Both the position numbers and the translations under genes were made by a program. The notes under the pieces are model-generated. The model was not told the DNA's origin. It made no database searches and worked only from the letters and a program-made list of their open reading frames with translations. DNA of 64,000 nt from Cognaticolwellia mytili (lineage in GTDB: Bacteria > Pseudomonadota > Gammaproteobacteria > Enterobacterales > Alteromonadaceae), in NCBI RefSeq assembly GCF_002104475.1, contig NZ_NBOF01000003.1, positions 124,001-188,000 on the forward strand. The letters run 5' to 3'. Below, one piece after another: positions 19,016 through 27,503 of the stretch. How positions within the stretch are numbered: position 1 is the first letter of the stretch; every line of letters begins with the position of its first letter.

Positions 19016-19582
19016 ATGAAAAAAATAATAATAACAGTCTCTATATTATTCATGAGCTTTATGGCTAGTGCAGAACAAGCACTATCAAAAGATTTAATTC
19101 TTAAATACTTCAGCGTTACTGACCAACTTGAAATACTCGATCTTGATAATTCCTCCATGTTGGAAGAAATAAGTGATGTCATGCTACTTGATAGAGAAGA
19201 AGCAATACGTATTGTCGAATCACTAGACGAGTATCCACAAATAAAGTCTATTACTGATTCTGCAGGCTTTACAAATTTTGAAAACTTTCTTGATATTGGT
19301 TATAGAGTTATCGGTAGTATGTATGCTGTTCAATTAAAGCAAAACCCAGAATTGATGCAAATTCAAAATTTCACTGCCGCCATTGAAAGTCAGATCGATT
19401 CAATGAAAAAAAGAAATATGCCCAAAGAGGTCATAGATGAAATGGAAAGAGAAGTAGCAAGCCAAAAAAATGCTATAGAATCTATGAGTAAAGCGGCTAA
19501 AGATGCATCAAGTGTCGATATAACATATGTTGAAAATAACTTTGAATGGTTGATGAGTATTCTACCCGGATACGATGAGTAG
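19016..19582 (+). CDS. Exported helical protein of unknown function
   Basis: A 188-residue protein with a clear signal peptide (MKKIIITVSILFMSFMASA) and a ribosome site AAAGGA. The mature part is acidic and strongly helical, with a Met-rich coiled-coil-like stretch (AIESQIDSMKKRNMPKEV) and an ending WLMSILPGYDE. No known domain is recognised. It follows the beta-solenoid gene in the same direction and may share its transcript. Confidence 0.6.
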   Translation: MKKIIITVSILFMSFMASAEQALSKDLILKYFSVTDQLEILDLDNSSMLEEISDVMLLDREEAIRIVESLDEYPQIKSITDSAGFTNFENFLDIGYRVIGSMYAVQLKQNPELMQIQNFTAAIESQIDSMKKRNMPKEVIDEMEREVASQKNAIESMSKAAKDASSVDITYVENNFEWLMSILPGYDE

Positions 19583-19685
19583 TTATTCATATCAACTTTC
19601 TAAGTATTTTAGTTTTAATATACGAGCATTAATTTATATGTCTTTGTTATCGTTCCAGCTACTATTCTTTTAGCTAAATATAGGT

Positions 19686-19719
19686 CTGTAAAAATAGGCC
19701 TATACTCTTATTTTTACAG
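19686..19719. terminator. Possible bidirectional terminator hairpin
   Basis: An 11-bp perfect inverted repeat, CTGTAAAAATA and its complement, lies between two convergent genes. The arms carry A- and T-runs, so it could end transcription from either side. A clean T-tract beyond the stem is missing. Confidence 0.4.
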
Positions 19720-19817
19720 TTATAAGCTTGGTGCTAATGATCAACCATTAAGTAACTAGAGCGCTAAATAAGTAGTATTTACTCAACATTATTTTCTCTA
19801 ATTAGCCAAAATTCAGG

Positions 19818-20525
19818 TTAACTAATGATTGAAAAAACTCTCCTAGCCGCTAGCGGTAAAATTAACCAAGTTAAGCCAACAAGTGCTAAAGAGTTTTGCT
19901 CACTTACTGCATCGTAAGTGTAAGTAATTTCTACTTTCCCCCATGCTCCAGCAGAGTTTTTATTTCTAAAATCATTAGCGCCGGTAATCGAGGCATTATT
20001 GAAAACGTTGAACACATCTGCAGAGAATGCAAAGTCAATACTAGGCTTGTTGGTAAAAGCGGCTAAATCATCACCAGAAAATAACAACGAGTTGATAGCA
20101 ACGTCTTTAGTGGCCGCAGAATAAGAAAATTTTTCGTTTAAAGCTAAAGTGTAAGTACCCATTTTAGAACTTTCTCCACTCCAAATCATGTCGAAAGCAT
20201 TGCCTAATCGATGTTCCGTGCCAAATGATGTGGTGATCTTCCAAGCTTTTGACAGTCTAATGTCTAAAGCGGCGCGAGCATGATTATCGGTCAGATTTTG
20301 AATTGTCCCAAGGCTGCTTATTTGGCTGTATAAGCTGATGCTTACGCCTGTAAGCTTGCCTAATGAAGCATCAAAACTTTTTAACGATAGCGTTTGATTT
20401 AGGTTTTTAATATCGACGCTTTCAGCGCTTCCTTGAATGCCAAACTCCATGTTCTGGGTTTTACTGGCCGCAAATGCTGTCGAACTGGCTAAAATCATTA
20501 TTAAGCCTAATAGCGTCTTTTTCAT
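19818..20525 (-). CDS. Exported choice-of-anchor E-like protein with PEP-CTERM-like tail
   Basis: A 235-residue protein with a signal peptide (MKKTLLGLIMILASSTAFA) and a beta-rich body. The early FGIQGSAESVDIKNLNQTLSL segment and a later VFNVFNNASITGAND recall the choice-of-anchor E family, whose members end in different C-terminal sorting signals. The C-terminus has the tripartite shape of a PEP-CTERM signal: a short polar motif, a hydrophobic helix LALVGLTWLILPLAA and a basic RRVF end. The motif reads SEQNS instead of PEP, and no exosortase gene is in the window. The ATG at 20525 has GAGG nine bases upstream. The sorting route is inferred. Confidence 0.6.
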   Translation of the reverse strand: MKKTLLGLIMILASSTAFAASKTQNMEFGIQGSAESVDIKNLNQTLSLKSFDASLGKLTGVSISLYSQISSLGTIQNLTDNHARAALDIRLSKAWKITTSFGTEHRLGNAFDMIWSGESSKMGTYTLALNEKFSYSAATKDVAINSLLFSGDDLAAFTNKPSIDFAFSADVFNVFNNASITGANDFRNKNSAGAWGKVEITYTYDAVSEQNSLALVGLTWLILPLAARRVFSIIS

Positions 20526-20769
20526 GCCAAGGTCCTCTATCATAAATGCAGGAGATTAAATATTTTTAATGATTAACTCCTAAGATAATATGGAACAGAT
20601 CAGCTGAATAACTATATTTTATGGATGTTTTAATTATTCGGCATCTGTTATTGAACATAATGCAATAACAAAGAGACTTCAGCCATTACAGGTTATTACA
20701 AGTGGCTCTAATTGATTTTATATGTTTTTAGTTAGGGAGGTATTTAAAGAATTAAGCTACTGAGGTTGG

Positions 20770-21642
20770 TTAAGTGGATGGCTGATTAAATATGCCCATC
20801 TTAATAAAGTAGCTGCGCCAATTACTCCAAATAGCAGCAATTTTTTCTTTGTGGTAGCCGTTATGGGTATTTAATTTTTGCTTAGCTATTTCAATATCTC
20901 TGCCATTAACTAAATCTTTCATAAATAAGTACTGGCCGTAGTTTAGATCTATTAACCCTAAACGATAATTACGTCGAATGATCAAACCATAACTCACTTC
21001 GGGTAGAGGAAGTTCTGGTTGTTTCTCGTCATTAAAGGCACGGTAGTAATCGAAAATAGCATGTTTATGGCAAAACAGTTTTAGTATGGGTACTAAGCTT
21101 AACTGGCTGTCTAGGGTATTTATATTAGCTTGCGTTTGTTCATGGTCTAATGGGCTATTAGCGACTTCTAAATCAAATAACAAGTTTAGACTATATTCAA
21201 AGTCGGCAAGTTCAATCATAAAATCAGGCCAATCTTCTTTCACTTCATCTTGAGCATCAGGGCGAGTTTGGCCTAAGAATAAGCTAAAATTATCACCCAA
21301 ATTATTTAAGCTGTAGTGCTTAGACGGATAAGTATGCAAATATTGGCGAACAAATAAATGAAATATATCATCGCCCAAAGCAAACTTTAATGCACTAAAT
21401 TGACTCGCCATACATTGCTGCAGCCTTAGAACATAACTACGTTGGTAAACACTCACGTGTGCCTTGGCTGTCATTTTTATTGATGAATTTATCTCAGTGT
21501 TAATAAACTCTTGATGTTTTTGGTATAGCTGCGGACTTAATATAACTTGTTGCATCTCATGTTGTAACACCGATAGCGCATTGTTCTTGGTGACTAAGGC
21601 CGTATTATTTTTAGCGATTAGGCTATTATTTTTCGGGCTCAT
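20770..21642 (-). CDS. DUF2063/BufC-HvfC-like partner of the MNIO enzyme
   Basis: A 290-residue soluble protein whose N-terminal part (HEMQQVILSPQLYQKHQEF through SVYQRSYVLRLQQCMASQF) matches the DUF2063 family, sometimes called a putative DNA-binding domain. In bufferin and related clusters this family (BufC/HvfC) works with the DUF692 enzyme, probably in substrate recognition. Its start overlaps the stop of the MNIO gene by four bases (ATGA), so the two are translationally coupled. It is last in the four-gene operon. The N-terminal 24 residues (SPKNNSLIAKNN...) are an unusual Asn/Lys-rich lead. Family likely; role inferred from characterised clusters. Confidence 0.78.
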   Translation of the reverse strand: MSPKNNSLIAKNNTALVTKNNALSVLQHEMQQVILSPQLYQKHQEFINTEINSSIKMTAKAHVSVYQRSYVLRLQQCMASQFSALKFALGDDIFHLFVRQYLHTYPSKHYSLNNLGDNFSLFLGQTRPDAQDEVKEDWPDFMIELADFEYSLNLLFDLEVANSPLDHEQTQANINTLDSQLSLVPILKLFCHKHAIFDYYRAFNDEKQPELPLPEVSYGLIIRRNYRLGLIDLNYGQYLFMKDLVNGRDIEIAKQKLNTHNGYHKEKIAAIWSNWRSYFIKMGIFNQPST

Positions 21643-22637
21643 TTTTCCACCTGAGTGTGGTGGAAGCGGTTTTGTTTATGCACGATAAAATCAATCGGAT
21701 TTGATATCGCAGATGATTCAGCTGCCGCTGACTGAGAGCAACGGCTTGTTGAAAAAAACTCATCAGGCAATGTCGTCATAAACTGCTTAGCTTTTAACAG
21801 TTCTTGGTGATAAACCTCAAAAGTAGGAATGTTACCATCCCATTCTAAGCTAGTTGCACAGCCCTTTGTAAGTTGCCACGCTAAATTGAACAATTGCCAA
21901 ACTGCAGGAGTCACCTGACTATCGTGAGTATCAACAATATGATCTCCACAATGTTGATGCCCTGCTAAATGCATTTGCACTATCGCATGATGTGGTAACG
22001 ACTTGATATAAGTAACAGGGTCAAAGTCATTATTAAACGCAGAGACATAAACATTGTTAACATCTAGCAACATACCGCAACCAGTATCACTAATTAAGGC
22101 ACTAAAAAATTCCCATTCAGGAATGGTTGATTGTGTAAAACTTAAATAGCTACTTGGATTTTCTAATACTAAAGGTTGTTGCAGAATATCTTGTACTTGG
22201 TGCACGCGATTAATGACATGGGCCAAAGACTCCTCAGTTAGTGGCAAAGGTAATAAATCATGAGTATTTAGGCTCATAGCGCCTGTCCAGCATAGATGGT
22301 CGCTAACCCATGCAGGTTTAATTTCGTCAATCAGTTGCTTAAGTTTAGTCAAATAATTGAGATCTAGAGCGTCGGTACTACCAATAGATAAAGACACGCC
22401 ATGCATAACAATTGGATAATGCTCAGCTATTTGACGCAGAATATGACGTGGCCTGCCACCCGAGTCGATAAAGTTTTCAGAAATAATTTCAAACCAGTCA
22501 ACTTCAGGTTTATGCTGCAAAATAGTATTAAAGTGCTGACTGCGCAAGCCAAGGCCTAGCCCTAAATTGGCTTTGGCCTTTTTAATTTGCGAGGCTGATT
22601 GAAGGGGCGCATTAGTCATAGCAATAGTATTGCGCAT
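21639..22637 (-). CDS. DUF692 multinuclear non-haem iron oxidase (MNIO)
   Basis: A 332-residue TIM-barrel enzyme of the DUF692/MNIO family, which uses two or three iron ions to oxidise cysteine or other residues in ribosomally made peptides. Hallmarks are GLGLRSQHFNTIL, DWFEIISENFID, PIVMHGVSLSIG, VSDHLCW, LENPSSYL, LLDVNNVYVSAFN and QMHLAGH followed by DTHD, which together supply the metal-binding His, Glu and Asp residues. It starts two bases after the stop of the Cys-rich gene, the likely substrate. Family is secure; the chemistry on this substrate is unknown. Confidence 0.9.
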   Translation of the reverse strand: MRNTIAMTNAPLQSASQIKKAKANLGLGLGLRSQHFNTILQHKPEVDWFEIISENFIDSGGRPRHILRQIAEHYPIVMHGVSLSIGSTDALDLNYLTKLKQLIDEIKPAWVSDHLCWTGAMSLNTHDLLPLPLTEESLAHVINRVHQVQDILQQPLVLENPSSYLSFTQSTIPEWEFFSALISDTGCGMLLDVNNVYVSAFNNDFDPVTYIKSLPHHAIVQMHLAGHQHCGDHIVDTHDSQVTPAVWQLFNLAWQLTKGCATSLEWDGNIPTFEVYHQELLKAKQFMTTLPDEFFSTSRCSQSAAAESSAISNPIDFIVHKQNRFHHTQVEK

Positions 22638-22639
22638 GG

Positions 22640-23263
22640 CTAATCTTTGTCATCACAAGCACAATTTTTCAGGGTCTTGGGCAGTTCATCTCGGCTGCGA
22701 TCGACCAGTTCTTGAGTGTTTTCTGCTGGGCTATTAAAGCCAAATGAACAAGATTTATCACCAGAATTTCCACAAGAATCGTATTCGCCAAAAGACGATA
22801 GCCAAGCTTGCGGCGGTCCTGCTGAAAAAGGGGCCTCGGCAACGTTACGTCGTGCTTTTTTCATCCGTTGTTCAAACAATTCTCTAGCCAATAGCCATAC
22901 GCTTTTATCTTTGTTTGCGCCAAGGGTACTAAAACGCTCAGCCTGAATAGGCGTAGCACAACTACCTTGCCACGAGCAATCATTTGCTCCTGGTTTACAT
23001 TGCTCCGCGCCATCACCAAATAAGCCACAGCCGCCTTGGCCTGCGCAATTATTCAATGTATGACAAACATGGGTTTCAGTTGCGCAATAACCAGCGCCAG
23101 CACAACTATTACTACCAAATCTATCATGACCTTTACAGGCATTTAACCCCATACAAGCATGCAGCTCTAAAGGTGCTTTAATATCCGCAGTATCGCTTGA
23201 TGGTGGCGTAACTGGTTGGCTACCACAACCATTACTTAAAGGTTTATCTTTTAATGTCGACAT
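22640..23263 (-). CDS. 15-cysteine protein, candidate MNIO substrate
   Basis: A 207-residue protein with Cys at positions 13, 37, 43, 54, 60, 67, 73, 79, 89, 96, 102, 164, 172, 201 and 203. Five pairs have CX5C spacing (37-43, 54-60, 67-73, 73-79, 96-102), with recurring N-x-C-x-G and GQGGC units. This resembles the Cys-repeat core of BufA2-type bufferin precursors. It differs by having no signal peptide and by a long C-terminal extension (about 105-207) with a helix SVWLLARELFEQRMKKARR and a second Cys motif, YDSCGNSGDKSCSFGF. AGAGGA precedes the ATG. Its place directly before the MNIO gene suggests it is modified or loaded with metal; this is inference. Confidence 0.75.
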   Translation of the reverse strand: MSTLKDKPLSNGCGSQPVTPPSSDTADIKAPLELHACMGLNACKGHDRFGSNSCAGAGYCATETHVCHTLNNCAGQGGCGLFGDGAEQCKPGANDCSWQGSCATPIQAERFSTLGANKDKSVWLLARELFEQRMKKARRNVAEAPFSAGPPQAWLSSFGEYDSCGNSGDKSCSFGFNSPAENTQELVDRSRDELPKTLKNCACDDKD

Positions 23264-23291
23264 ACACTTGTCCTCTAATAATTAGCTGGTC

Positions 23292-24653
23292 TTACGCCAT
23301 TAATGGTGTGTTGGATTTTTCAAGAAAACCTGCTTGTGAAACATCGGGCAAATCATGAATGCGCTGTTCAATATAAGCTATGCCTTTATAAGCACCTACT
23401 GCTTGGTTGAATAACGCAATAATTTGCGTTTTCGGACTTGATGCCGAACTAAATTGATACTCTTCATAAGTTGCGGTTGCTGCGTACTGTTTTCCGTCAG
23501 CGCCTAAATAGGTAAAGTTAGTCATTTCGCCGCATAACGAGCTCAGGATCCATAGCATCGTCTTATGAATGCCAAACATAAAAATTTCAAACTGTGTATG
23601 TTCATCGGCGTGATAACAGCCTTGAGACATAATAAAAAGGTAGCTGTATACCGCATTCGTTAATGTAGAAACTGATGCTATGGCGGGTGGGTAATCAGTG
23701 GTATTAGCATTATCTTTAATATTGTGAATAAAATATTTATCCACTTGCATCTCGTCACCAAATTGCTTTTTAAACGCTAGAGTGATTGCTTTTAGCTCAT
23801 CTTGTAATTGTTTAAATTTATAATAGTGAGCCAATTCATTATGTGATTTATCATCAAAGTCACAATCGGCTCCTTCGCCTTGTTCAACAATAGTCTCTAA
23901 AGCCTTAAGTGCGCTAGCTTGGTCAACAACATGGATTAAATTTCCGGCATCAGCTGAATTTTCATAAACCGGTTTATGCTCTTTGTTATAATAAATAGTG
24001 TCGATATTATTTTGTGCATAATAGCCGCGATCTGGAATAAGTTGCGCACGATCTGCATGATAGTCCTTGTCATCACGATAATGATCTCGAATACAATCTT
24101 CTATACCTTGGTAAAACTCCCCTATCGTGTAATACGGAATAGCACCAACCTTTACTGTACGTGCTTTAAGACGTTCAGGGCTTTCTATTTTCAAAAATGT
24201 TGCTAATTGCTCATGGCTTAATTTTGCGCGATTAATAGCAAAAGGTGGCTCGTGGCCCGCCAAATAAGCTGGCCATACACTAGGTGATTTACCGATTAAT
24301 TCTGGGTCGCCAAACATCGCTTGTTTCACATTGGCAGCGAGCGACATATGTAGCATTTCTTCTACTAGTACGCTCATCACATTAGCACCGGCTTTATTGG
24401 CAAAAACCATTATTTTGGCTGAGAATTCTTGCGCTTGAGTTGCTGCTTGTTGTTCGGTTAAACCTTGTGCTAAAAGCCGCTCGGTAAATTCTGCGGTAAG
24501 TGCGGGCTGTTTTGGTGTTCGGTTAATCGAGTAATAGGTGGATAAATAGGTCGGTAGCGTGGCAATTTCTATCTCTATTGCCTGTTGTAACGCTTCTTTC
24601 ATATTGTCAGGCGTTATATCAGTGATGCCACTTTTTAAAAAATGAGTTTGCAT
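23292..24653 (-). CDS. VioB-type ferritin-like protein
   Basis: A 453-residue soluble protein whose N-terminal 240 residues fit the ferritin-like domain found in iminophenyl-pyruvate dimer synthases (the VioB/RebD group). Likely iron ligands include Glu27/Glu29 in AIEIEIATLPTYLSTYYS and the ExxH of VEEMLHMSLAANV (Glu99, His102). Other family features are GEFYQGIEDCI and the hydrophobic helix block after residue 340. In violacein and rebeccamycin pathways the domain couples oxidised tryptophan units, but no other pigment gene is here. AAGGAT lies six bases before the ATG at 24653. It heads the operon with the Cys-rich protein and MNIO. Domain likely, activity unknown. Confidence 0.75.
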   Translation of the reverse strand: MQTHFLKSGITDITPDNMKEALQQAIEIEIATLPTYLSTYYSINRTPKQPALTAEFTERLLAQGLTEQQAATQAQEFSAKIMVFANKAGANVMSVLVEEMLHMSLAANVKQAMFGDPELIGKSPSVWPAYLAGHEPPFAINRAKLSHEQLATFLKIESPERLKARTVKVGAIPYYTIGEFYQGIEDCIRDHYRDDKDYHADRAQLIPDRGYYAQNNIDTIYYNKEHKPVYENSADAGNLIHVVDQASALKALETIVEQGEGADCDFDDKSHNELAHYYKFKQLQDELKAITLAFKKQFGDEMQVDKYFIHNIKDNANTTDYPPAIASVSTLTNAVYSYLFIMSQGCYHADEHTQFEIFMFGIHKTMLWILSSLCGEMTNFTYLGADGKQYAATATYEEYQFSSASSPKTQIIALFNQAVGAYKGIAYIEQRIHDLPDVSQAGFLEKSNTPLMA

Positions 24654-25065
24654 TTTCACATCCTTATCGTCAATCATCAGTGTCTGTGGTGATTATTATT
24701 ACAAGGTTATTGCTATCTTAACTTTTCTCTTACCTTGTACCTTATTGCATTATTATCACGGTTAACTGTTAAATTTTTATTGTTAAATACAACAAAACAA
24801 TAGGCATAAACAGCCAGTAAAAATATTACACAGCATTACAACTAAAACGGAATTTCAACGTAAATACTCAGCTGTAGCGCAACTACTCGTTAAAGGTTAA
24901 AAAAAGCCAAGGCAAAAAAGTTGCAAAATAGTGACGTTTTGGATCACACTAGGATAATTAGTCGAGCAGTTATTTGCTCAGTTGAATTCGAGAGCATTTT
25001 TTATCATAAATACTGCGACAATATGCAATGTATTAATGTTCGAAATATCGAGATAAGGAAACGCG
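24654..25065. other. Divergent promoter region, no gene
   Basis: AT-rich spacer between the start of the ferritin-like gene and the start of the FHA gene. It must hold the promoters of both. I see no clear Fur box, riboswitch or open frame with a ribosome site. AGGAAA just before the FHA start codon is the only clear signal. Confidence 0.5.
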
Positions 25066-26106
25066 ATGGCCGTTTTAATGAATAAGAAAACTCAGCAAAA
25101 TTGTTTATTACAATCGCATCATAGTTTTGGGCGACTGAAAAGTTCAGTGAATACATTTATTTCTGATGTTTATATTTCTAAAATCCATGCCTTTATTGAA
25201 TGGAATGACGAACATTGGCTTTTACGTGATGTGAGTAGTAATGGTACTTGGGTCAATGGCAACCGATTATTGGGCGATAAAGTTGTACAGCTTCATACAG
25301 GTGATGTTATCGCTTTTGCTAGTAAGTCGGGTTACACCTTTGAAGTGTTAGATGTCAATCCACCTTGTGATTGTTTAGTGCCAGTTGAGCATAACAGTGA
25401 AGCTATTGAACTTGATTATTTTCATTTAATACCGAGCAAAAAGTCACATAATATGGTGTTAAGCTATAACAATAAAACCTATTCTTGGTGGCAAGAAGTC
25501 CTTGACGATAACCTGAGCAAGTCAGTAAGCGCTAATGAACTTAACGACCAAGAATGCTTAGATATAGACGGTTTAACATGGCAGTTGCAAATAAATCGCA
25601 CCATTGCTGATACCCAATTACTCAGGCCTAATGTCGCATCGCTTGATGAATTAACCTTTCTTTTTCAAACCAGTCAAGATGAAGAAAGCACCCATGTTTT
25701 TATGCAAAATGGTGAAGAAAGCATTGATTTATTAGTCCGTAGTCATCATTACCTTACGCTTTGCTTGGCACGACAACGCGCTAAAGATATGCAAGAAAAC
25801 CTCGATGAAAGCGAGCAAGGCTGGGTATACGCTGAATTATTAGCGAAAGATTTAGGGCTAGAAGCGAACCACTTAAATATTCAAATTTATCGTATTCGTA
25901 AACAATTTGTTGATGCCCTCAATAATGCCTGTGAATCGAGTAATATTATTGAACGTAATGCTGGCAAGTTGCGTTTAGCGAGTAAGTTTTTTCGAGTCAT
26001 TAAAGGTGACAGCCTTGAGTGTGATACTAGCCAATTTACTAAAAATATGCCGGATCAAAGAGCTAGTGATGAAGCTCACCAGCGCCAATATGCTAATCAG
26101 CATTAG
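25066..26106 (+). CDS. FHA-domain protein with C-terminal winged-helix region
   Basis: A 346-residue cytosolic protein. Residues about 15-100 form an FHA domain, a phosphothreonine reader: HSFGRLKSSV, SKIHAFIEW and the highly conserved DVSSNGTWVNG. The C-terminal third (EQGWVYAELLAKDLGLEANHLNIQIYRIRKQF) looks like a winged-helix DNA-binding domain of the response-regulator type. A Ser/Thr kinase gene lies 1.4 kb downstream on the same strand, so the FHA domain may read phosphorylation by that kinase and link it to transcription. That link is inferred from proximity. AGGAAA precedes the ATG. Confidence 0.82.
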   Translation: MAVLMNKKTQQNCLLQSHHSFGRLKSSVNTFISDVYISKIHAFIEWNDEHWLLRDVSSNGTWVNGNRLLGDKVVQLHTGDVIAFASKSGYTFEVLDVNPPCDCLVPVEHNSEAIELDYFHLIPSKKSHNMVLSYNNKTYSWWQEVLDDNLSKSVSANELNDQECLDIDGLTWQLQINRTIADTQLLRPNVASLDELTFLFQTSQDEESTHVFMQNGEESIDLLVRSHHYLTLCLARQRAKDMQENLDESEQGWVYAELLAKDLGLEANHLNIQIYRIRKQFVDALNNACESSNIIERNAGKLRLASKFFRVIKGDSLECDTSQFTKNMPDQRASDEAHQRQYANQH

Positions 26107-26278
26107 TCATTAAGCTATTAAACCATTAAGTAAAAGAGCATAGCAATGCACTACGTATGCTCTGTGGGTTGTTATGTTGAAAGTGCTGTTTAATAAAAAA
26201 CAGCGCTTAAAAGTAAGCTAATTACTTAAAAAGGCAACTATTTAAAATCGGTGAATCACTTCAAATGAATGTACCGTT

Positions 26279-26824
26279 TTAACTTATCACAATAACTTTT
26301 GGATCACACATCAGTACTTCACCGGTTAAGGTATCATAAACCCAAACTTCAAAATAAACATCTTGGTCTTGCTCTGTAGCACCTGCGTCAATCTTAACTT
26401 TCATTTTACGTTTTTTAACTTTATCAAAGCTGACCAATTGCGGTTGGTCCGCGCTTACCCAACGAAACTGATAGCGCTTTTTAAGGTCAGGATGAAATTC
26501 AAAGGCAATAAGTTGTTCGCCGGCATCGGCTTGCACTTCATGGCTTTCAGGGGTATAGCGATATTGGTAGTTTACGCCATATTCTACTGGAATAGCTTCT
26601 GCTGGAGCGACTTGGTCGGGCGCCCATAAGTTAAGGTAAAAGGTTTTTACCGCTTGTTTTGAACTGCTTCCTTGCTGTTGAGTCAGTGCGTTATTGCTGG
26701 TAGTGATATCTACTGGGGTATTGGCATAACTTATTTGGCTTAAACTAAAAATGCTTAATGCTAATAATGATTTTGCTAAGAAGTGCTTTTTTATGGGGCG
26801 TTTTTGCATAGTGCTATTTCTCAT
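26279..26824 (-). CDS. Exported beta-rich protein of unknown function
   Basis: A 181-residue protein. Starting at the ATG at 26824, which has AGGAAG close upstream, the N-terminus is a basic stretch followed by a signal-like hydrophobic segment (SLLALSIFSLSQISYA). The mature part is beta-rich, with YQYRYTPESHEVQADAGEQL and an ending VYDTLTGEVLMCDPKVIVIS. The ending resembles that of the product encoded at 30.26-30.77 kb (KYYVAWDPRIRVVRG), so the two may share an immunoglobulin-like fold. Both point towards the kinase from opposite sides. No family is recognised. Confidence 0.55.
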   Translation of the reverse strand: MRNSTMQKRPIKKHFLAKSLLALSIFSLSQISYANTPVDITTSNNALTQQQGSSSKQAVKTFYLNLWAPDQVAPAEAIPVEYGVNYQYRYTPESHEVQADAGEQLIAFEFHPDLKKRYQFRWVSADQPQLVSFDKVKKRKMKVKIDAGATEQDQDVYFEVWVYDTLTGEVLMCDPKVIVIS

Positions 26825-27103
26825 GGTGCTTCCTTTATAAACATTTGCCTTTAACGGCTTTCCTTTAATTGAATTGCAATACTCGTGTTTGCAATATTGG
26901 CTAACTTTAGTCATTTCACTCCGTTATTCTGCTAAAACACTGCTATCAGTAGTTCCCTTAAGCCGTACCTTCAAGCTATGACGCACAACACTGATGCTGC
27001 CGTGCAAAACAATTGTCATGAAAATGACATGAAATGATGATAAAAAAGCATCAAATTTTTGTCGTTAGCGATAATAGATTACCTGCGATATTCTTATAAT
27101 TCA

Positions 27104-27138
27104 ATTGCTTATTGCTTATTGCTTATTGCTTATTGCTT
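27104..27138. repeat. Five tandem copies of ATTGCTT
   Basis: A perfect 7-base tandem repeat, five units, lies about 365 bp upstream of the kinase gene in a 679-bp gene-free stretch. Copy number could vary by slippage and change promoter spacing. Nothing else clear was seen in this spacer apart from an A-rich purine run near 27.38-27.42 kb. Confidence 0.85.
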
Positions 27139-27503
27139 GTTTTGGGGGATTTAGTGGCTAAAAATTAACTTGCTAGTGGCTTTTTCGGCAGCTCTATTAC
27201 GTCAGTTTTTCTTACTTACTCAATTAGGCTAGGTTAATATCCGTAAACTCATATTTGAAGCCTAACATCAGTAACTTATCGACATATTGTTATAGTCATG
27301 TGATGATTAACCTTATTAGCAAGGTATGCTAAAAACATTATAGGCAATAATCAATTGATGTAATGATTAGGTAAGTAACAGTAATAAGAAAAAGAAAAAG
27401 TAATAATAAGAAAAACTAAAACCCACACGAGTAAAAGCCAAGTATGGCATTAAGCTGATATGGATGTTTTTACCGCAAAAAATTAAGTGAAGTAGACCGC
27501 TAA

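Noticed and set aside
19818-20525. Considered as an outer-membrane lipoprotein or autotransporter
   Set aside because: No lipobox cysteine follows the signal peptide and there is no barrel domain.
24654-25065. Possible CRP site (TGTGATCC...CGTCAC) in the divergent region
   Set aside because: The half-sites have the wrong spacing for the TGTGA-N6-TCACA pattern.
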